Source: Anaerobacillus sp.
GTDB lineage: Bacteria; Bacillota; Bacilli; Bacillales_H; Anaerobacillaceae
Direction: 5' to 3'
Assembly: GCA_007120055.1 (NCBI GenBank)
Contig: SKOL01000774.1
Location: 1-16,234 of the forward strand
Length of the DNA: 16,234 nucleotides
Shown: piece after piece, positions 12,929 through 16,234 of the stretch
Position numbering within the stretch: position 1 is the stretch's first letter
Layout of the letters: every line of letters begins with the position of its first letter
Notes under the pieces: generated by a model
The model's database searches: none
What the model was told of the DNA's origin: nothing
Seen by the model: only the letters and a program-made list of their open reading frames with translations
Program-made: the position numbers and the translations under genes

Positions 12929-15436
12929 ATGTCAGAAGATACTCGTACAAGGCAAGGTCGTCGTAAACAGAAGCAAACAACAAGCAAACAAACAGGTACA
13001 AAGAAAGCGGTTTTTAAGAAGGTACTGGTCATATTTTTAATTGCCTTTGCCTTTGCAATTGTCGCAGGAGGGTTTACAGTATACTCAATCATTAAAGATG
13101 CTCCTCCACTAGACCCTGATAAATTAACATTAGCTCTCAACCCAGAAATTCTTGATGAAAATGATGAAGTTTTCACAAGATTAGATGCATCTGAAAATCG
13201 TCGTAAAGTAACGATTAATGACGTGCCAAGATTAGTTGAAGATGCCTTTATTGCAGTTGAAGATGTTCGTTTTCGTGAACATTTTGGAATTGACATTCGT
13301 CGTATCGGTGGTGCCGTTAGAGCTAATGTCACAGGCGGTTTCGGTGCTGAAGGTGCTAGTACAATAACTCAGCAAGTAGTAAAAAACTTGTTTTTAACAA
13401 ATGAAAAACTACTAACTAGAAAAATTCAAGAACAATACTTGGCAATTAAATTAGAACAAGCCTATTCAAAAGATCAAATTTTAGAAATGTATTTAAACGC
13501 GATTTACTTTTCTGGAGCTTACGGAGTCGCGGAGGCCGCAGACCGTTACTTCAGTAAAACGTTAGATGAGCTTACAATTGAAGACGCAGCCTTACTTGCT
13601 GGAATACCACAGCGACCGAATCATTTTAATCCGCTCAGAAATCCGGAAGCAGCTGAAACGCGAAGAAATACTGTGATTAGTTTAATGGAACGCCATGGGA
13701 AAATAACTGCTAATCAGGCTACGCAAGCAAGAGCCGTTTCAGTACCGGATCAATTAAATCCTTCAAAAGCAGAATCTTACCCTTATCCTGACTTCTTAGA
13801 TCAAGTTTTAACTGAAGTAGCAGCGATTGAAGGGATCACTAGCAGTGATATTTATACTAGCGGCTTAAAAATTTATACGACTTTAAATCAAGATGCTCAA
13901 GCTTACACGGAAAATCTTTTTCAAAACTATGATTTTCCCGATGAAGAGTTTCAAGCTGGACTTTCGATTGTCGATACGAAAACAGGAGCGATCAAGGCGA
14001 TCGTTGGTAGTCGTGAAAACGACGGCGTGAAGCTTGGTACTAATTATGCAATTCACGAAAAACGTAGCCCTGGCTCGACTATTAAACCGATTTTAGATTA
14101 TGGACCGGCGATTGAACATTTTAAATGGTCAACATATCATCAAATTGTAGATGAGCCTCATACGTATTCGAATGGCGATCCATTTAGAAACTTTGGCGAT
14201 AATTATGAACATGGCCCAATGTCAATGCGTAGAGCCTTAGCTTTATCAAGAAATGTCCCTGCAGTTAAAGCATTTCAAGAAGTCGGAGTCGAAAAAGCAA
14301 AATCATTTGGAGAAGGATTAGGACTTTCTTTAGATAATATTCAAGAATCTTACTCGATCGGTGGATTTACTCACGGTCTTTCAACAGACGAAGTCGCTGG
14401 AGCTTATGCTGCGTTCGGTAACGGTGGAGTTTATAATAAGCCGTACACCGTAAGAAAAGTTGAATTTCCTGACGGACGTATCATTGACCTTACACCAGAT
14501 TCTCACATCGCCATGAGTGACTATACGGCTTACATGATCTCTGACATGTTAAAAACGGCTGTTGGTCCATTTGGTACAGGAAGAAATGCTCGAGTTGAAG
14601 GACTACCGATGGCTGGGAAGACTGGAACATCAAACGGCACTGTCGATCGTTGGTTTGCAGGGTATACGACTGACTACTCTATTGCTGTATGGACGGGATA
14701 TAGAGACCGGCGTGAAATCACAAATACTCAAATTGTCTTAGACTTGTTTAAGCAAGTAATGACAGAAGTTTCGAAAGGAAAAGAAACAGCAGAGTTTAAA
14801 CAACCGAATTCTGTTGTTAAGGTAGGTATTGAGAGAAGCTCTGGTCTATTGCCGAGTGAATTTACACCAACCGATGAGATCATCTATGAATATTTTGTCA
14901 GAGGAAACGAACCAACAAAAGTTTCAGAACAGTTCATGAAACCTGACAAACCAACGGAATTTATGGGATCATATAACGAAATTACAGACCAAATCATTCT
15001 ATCTTGGGCATATCCAGAGGATGAAAGAGAAGAGTTTTCATTTGAACTACAACTTTCGGTAAATAATGAGGAATTCGAAATAATTTCATTTTCTGATGAA
15101 ATGCAACACATCATTTTTAATCCGGAAAGCGATAGTACTTATCACTTTAAACTCCGTGCTGTCTCTGATCTTAATAATGAAGTTCGAAGTGATCCAGTGG
15201 AGTTAAAGGTTGAAATTCCTGATAAAGGTATTGAAGATGACGAAATCGATGAGGATACAGAGTCAGAAACACCTATTGAAATTCCTAATCCACTTGATGA
15301 CCTCGATGAAATCATCGGCGGATCCGATGATGATGATGATGACGATGATGATGATGACGATGAAGACGAAACCGATGGCGATAATGATGCTCTTAACGGA
15401 GAAAATAATGAAAATGGTGAAACTGAAACAAGTTAG
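12929..15436 (+). CDS. ponA: Class A penicillin-binding protein 1 (glycosyltransferase-transpeptidase)
   Basis: 835-aa bifunctional peptidoglycan synthase. Basic cytoplasmic tail (1-31), one membrane anchor (32-56), GT51 glycosyltransferase at about 75-250 with EDVRFREHFGID (Glu111), GASTITQQVVKNLFL and LNAIYFSGAYGV, then a transpeptidase at about 340-620 with SPGSTIK (Ser383, Lys386), SRN (440-442) and KTGT (564-567). Residues 672-766 look like a fibronectin type III domain. The end is highly acidic, with 12 Asp in a row at 800-811, then an Asn/Glu tail. I start at the ATG at 12929 (AAGGAAG 7 nt before); the upstream in-frame TTG at 12911 is unlikely. It is somewhat shorter than B. subtilis PBP1 (914 aa). 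The acidic extracellular tail suits an alkaline or salty habitat (inference). Confidence 0.96.
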   Translation: MSEDTRTRQGRRKQKQTTSKQTGTKKAVFKKVLVIFLIAFAFAIVAGGFTVYSIIKDAPPLDPDKLTLALNPEILDENDEVFTRLDASENRRKVTINDVPRLVEDAFIAVEDVRFREHFGIDIRRIGGAVRANVTGGFGAEGASTITQQVVKNLFLTNEKLLTRKIQEQYLAIKLEQAYSKDQILEMYLNAIYFSGAYGVAEAADRYFSKTLDELTIEDAALLAGIPQRPNHFNPLRNPEAAETRRNTVISLMERHGKITANQATQARAVSVPDQLNPSKAESYPYPDFLDQVLTEVAAIEGITSSDIYTSGLKIYTTLNQDAQAYTENLFQNYDFPDEEFQAGLSIVDTKTGAIKAIVGSRENDGVKLGTNYAIHEKRSPGSTIKPILDYGPAIEHFKWSTYHQIVDEPHTYSNGDPFRNFGDNYEHGPMSMRRALALSRNVPAVKAFQEVGVEKAKSFGEGLGLSLDNIQESYSIGGFTHGLSTDEVAGAYAAFGNGGVYNKPYTVRKVEFPDGRIIDLTPDSHIAMSDYTAYMISDMLKTAVGPFGTGRNARVEGLPMAGKTGTSNGTVDRWFAGYTTDYSIAVWTGYRDRREITNTQIVLDLFKQVMTEVSKGKETAEFKQPNSVVKVGIERSSGLLPSEFTPTDEIIYEYFVRGNEPTKVSEQFMKPDKPTEFMGSYNEITDQIILSWAYPEDEREEFSFELQLSVNNEEFEIISFSDEMQHIIFNPESDSTYHFKLRAVSDLNNEVRSDPVELKVEIPDKGIEDDEIDEDTESETPIEIPNPLDDLDEIIGGSDDDDDDDDDDDDEDETDGDNDALNGENNENGETETS
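15326..15361 (+). repeat. GAT/GAC codon run encoding 12 Asp in PonA
   Basis: Twelve Asp codons in a row, ten GAT and two GAC, an in-frame triplet repeat. Such a run can gain or lose units by slippage without breaking the frame. The two GAC interruptions reduce that tendency. Confidence 0.9.
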
Positions 15437-15450
15437 CAAATTTTAAAAGA

Positions 15451-15526
15451 CAAACAAAGAAGGATGATTTAAAGGTGGCCTTTTGCATTGCAAATAACCC
15501 ACCATATAAATCATCCTTTTAGTTTG
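15451..15526. terminator. Long hairpin terminator between ponA and ypoC
   Basis: CAAAC/GTTTG (15451-15455, 15522-15526), AAGGATGATTTA/TAAATCATCCTT (15460-15471, 15507-15518) and GGTGG/CCACC (15474-15478, 15499-15503) nest into one stem, topped by TTTGCA/TGCAAA. T-rich sequence follows on both strands. It starts 14 nt past the ponA stop and faces convergent ypoC, so it is probably two-way. Confidence 0.75.
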
Positions 15527-15632
15527 TAAAAAAATTGGTTTGTCGGTTTGTAAAAATCCGGAAGGCAAAGGTCTCGACTTTATGTTAGAGGATGAGGGTG
15601 TAACCCATATACGTTTTGTGTAAAAAGAATGC

Positions 15633-15704
15633 TCGGTCGCTTTTCTTGAGTGAGCCTCTAAAATTCGTTAGAAGTTTAAAGCGAAGCGAAAGAAAAGCGA
15701 CCGA
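15633..15704 (-). repeat. Family 1 repeat, short form (copy D), reversed
   Basis: Read on the minus strand, a perfect 15-bp terminal stem (15690-15704 with 15633-15647) encloses TTCGCTT and CTTCTAACGAATTTTAGAGG (15674-15655), which matches the family 1 core with two substitutions. The middle of the long form is missing. Orientation is opposite to copies A-C relative to the window. Bases 15527-15632 hold only a small GGGT/ACCC hairpin near 15596-15606; I see nothing else in this gap. Confidence 0.75.
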
Positions 15705-15754
15705 CATTTTTCAAAATTATAATAGATGTTGGTTGTTAATTGGCCAGTTTCACT

Positions 15755-16234
15755 TTAATTTGAAGCTTGATCTTGCTTTTTTACAACTGCATATTTTTTA
15801 TTTAACTCAATAAAAAGTTGCTGTAACTGTATAAATGCGTGGTAATGATTAGGAATAGATAATATATAATCAAGTCGTTCCCCTACATTAACAGGCTTAA
15901 TTTTCAGATCCTTTAGATCAGCGTTCATTCCATTTAGTGCTGGTACTGGTCGATCATTTAGCCAAAAGAGAAACATTAAAAAAAGCAGTACCATATTTTT
16001 CATTGGCTCTAACGCTTTTTCTCTATCGCGATTTTCAAACAGACTAGCAATCACTGGTTCAGTACTTTTCCAACTCTCTAAAATGATTGGAATATAGTGA
16101 TGTTTTTCTTCCCACGGTTTTAAATCTTCAATTTGCAGTTTATCATATAAATCAAAAATTAAAGGGTTTATCTTAATTGCTTCAGTAAAGTCGATATCTT
16201 TACAAATCGGTAACTTTTCATCTTCTTTTAAAAA
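15755..16234 (-). CDS. ypoC: YpoC family protein (5' end cut by window edge)
   Basis: The frame is open from the window edge to the stop at 15755, giving 159 readable residues; B. subtilis YpoC has about 165, so only a few N-terminal residues should be missing. Recognisable features are LLFLMFLFWLNDRPVPALN, then KPVNVGERLDYILSIPNHYHAFIQLQQLFIELNKKY, a helix-rich pattern seen in YpoC proteins; function unknown. The apparent GTG start at 16054 is internal, since the upstream part (KLPICKDIDFTEAIKINP) reads through as sensible protein. ypoC lies next to ponA in Bacillus, near nth and dnaD, which supports the call and the locus identity. The hydrophobic stretch near residue 85 is short and probably a buried helix. 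Confidence 0.8.
   Translation of the reverse strand, partial: FLKEDEKLPICKDIDFTEAIKINPLIFDLYDKLQIEDLKPWEEKHHYIPIILESWKSTEPVIASLFENRDREKALEPMKNMVLLFLMFLFWLNDRPVPALNGMNADLKDLKIKPVNVGERLDYILSIPNHYHAFIQLQQLFIELNKKYAVVKKQDQASN

Noticed and set aside
12793..13332. Minus-strand ORF of 179 codons opposite the ponA start
   Set aside because: It lies antisense to the well-supported PonA N-terminus and recU end, has low-complexity Ser/Thr-rich composition and no ribosome binding site.
15210..15446. Plus-strand ORF rich in Met within the ponA 3' end
   Set aside because: It is the +1 reading of the GAT repeat (ATG ATG ATG), a shadow of the poly-Asp tail.
15616..15813. Plus-strand ORF over the family 1 copy D
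   Set aside because: It runs through a repeat hairpin and into the end of ypoC, with no ribosome binding site or recognisable protein.

Overview
The window looks like chromosomal DNA of a low-GC, endospore-forming Bacillaceae species, quite possibly an alkaliphilic or salt-tolerant one. The evidence is the SspM-type minor spore protein, a LysM plus GH18 enzyme of the spore-cortex type, a RacA-like chromosome-anchoring protein, the yppC / recU / ponA / ypoC neighbourhood known from Bacillus, strong AGGAGG-type ribosome binding sites and AT-rich intergenic DNA. The species cannot be fixed from sequence alone.

Layout. 1-524: end of a minus-strand operon (small acidic protein, then YdbS-like PH-domain membrane protein running off the edge). 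956-3234: minus-strand operon of an SLC13-type permease with two TrkA-C domains followed by a cytoplasmic TlpA-like thioredoxin-fold protein with a CPDS site. 3600-4784: PLP-dependent class V aminotransferase. 4996-6302: small DUF2524-like protein and ribonuclease Z. 6442-9041: plus-strand GH18 enzyme, a CbpA-like CBS/ACT protein (probable c-di-AMP sensor) and a ferritin. 9103-10527: small membrane protein and RacA. 10784-16234: sspM, yppC, recU, ponA (class A PBP with a poly-Asp tail) and ypoC (cut by the edge).

The genes are mostly ordinary. The unusual material is between them: three families of short structured repeats fill most gaps. Family 1 (581-868, 7640-7750, 9467-9763, 15633-15704) has a conserved multi-hairpin interior closed by terminal stems whose sequence differs from copy to copy while base pairing is kept; it comes in long and short forms. 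Family 2 (3493-3602, 9835-9945, possibly 12827-12902) has TGAATTTCAT-type inverted ends around an inner hairpin, and one copy supplies the stop codon of its neighbour gene. Family 3 (4875-4991, 10914-11033) has GTGTCAGACAYC inverted ends. They sit just beyond stop codons or terminators, in either orientation, which fits small non-autonomous mobile elements that tolerate or provide transcription termination. I saw no tRNA, rRNA, CRISPR array, transposase gene or defence system. The repeat families are the best candidates for something undescribed.
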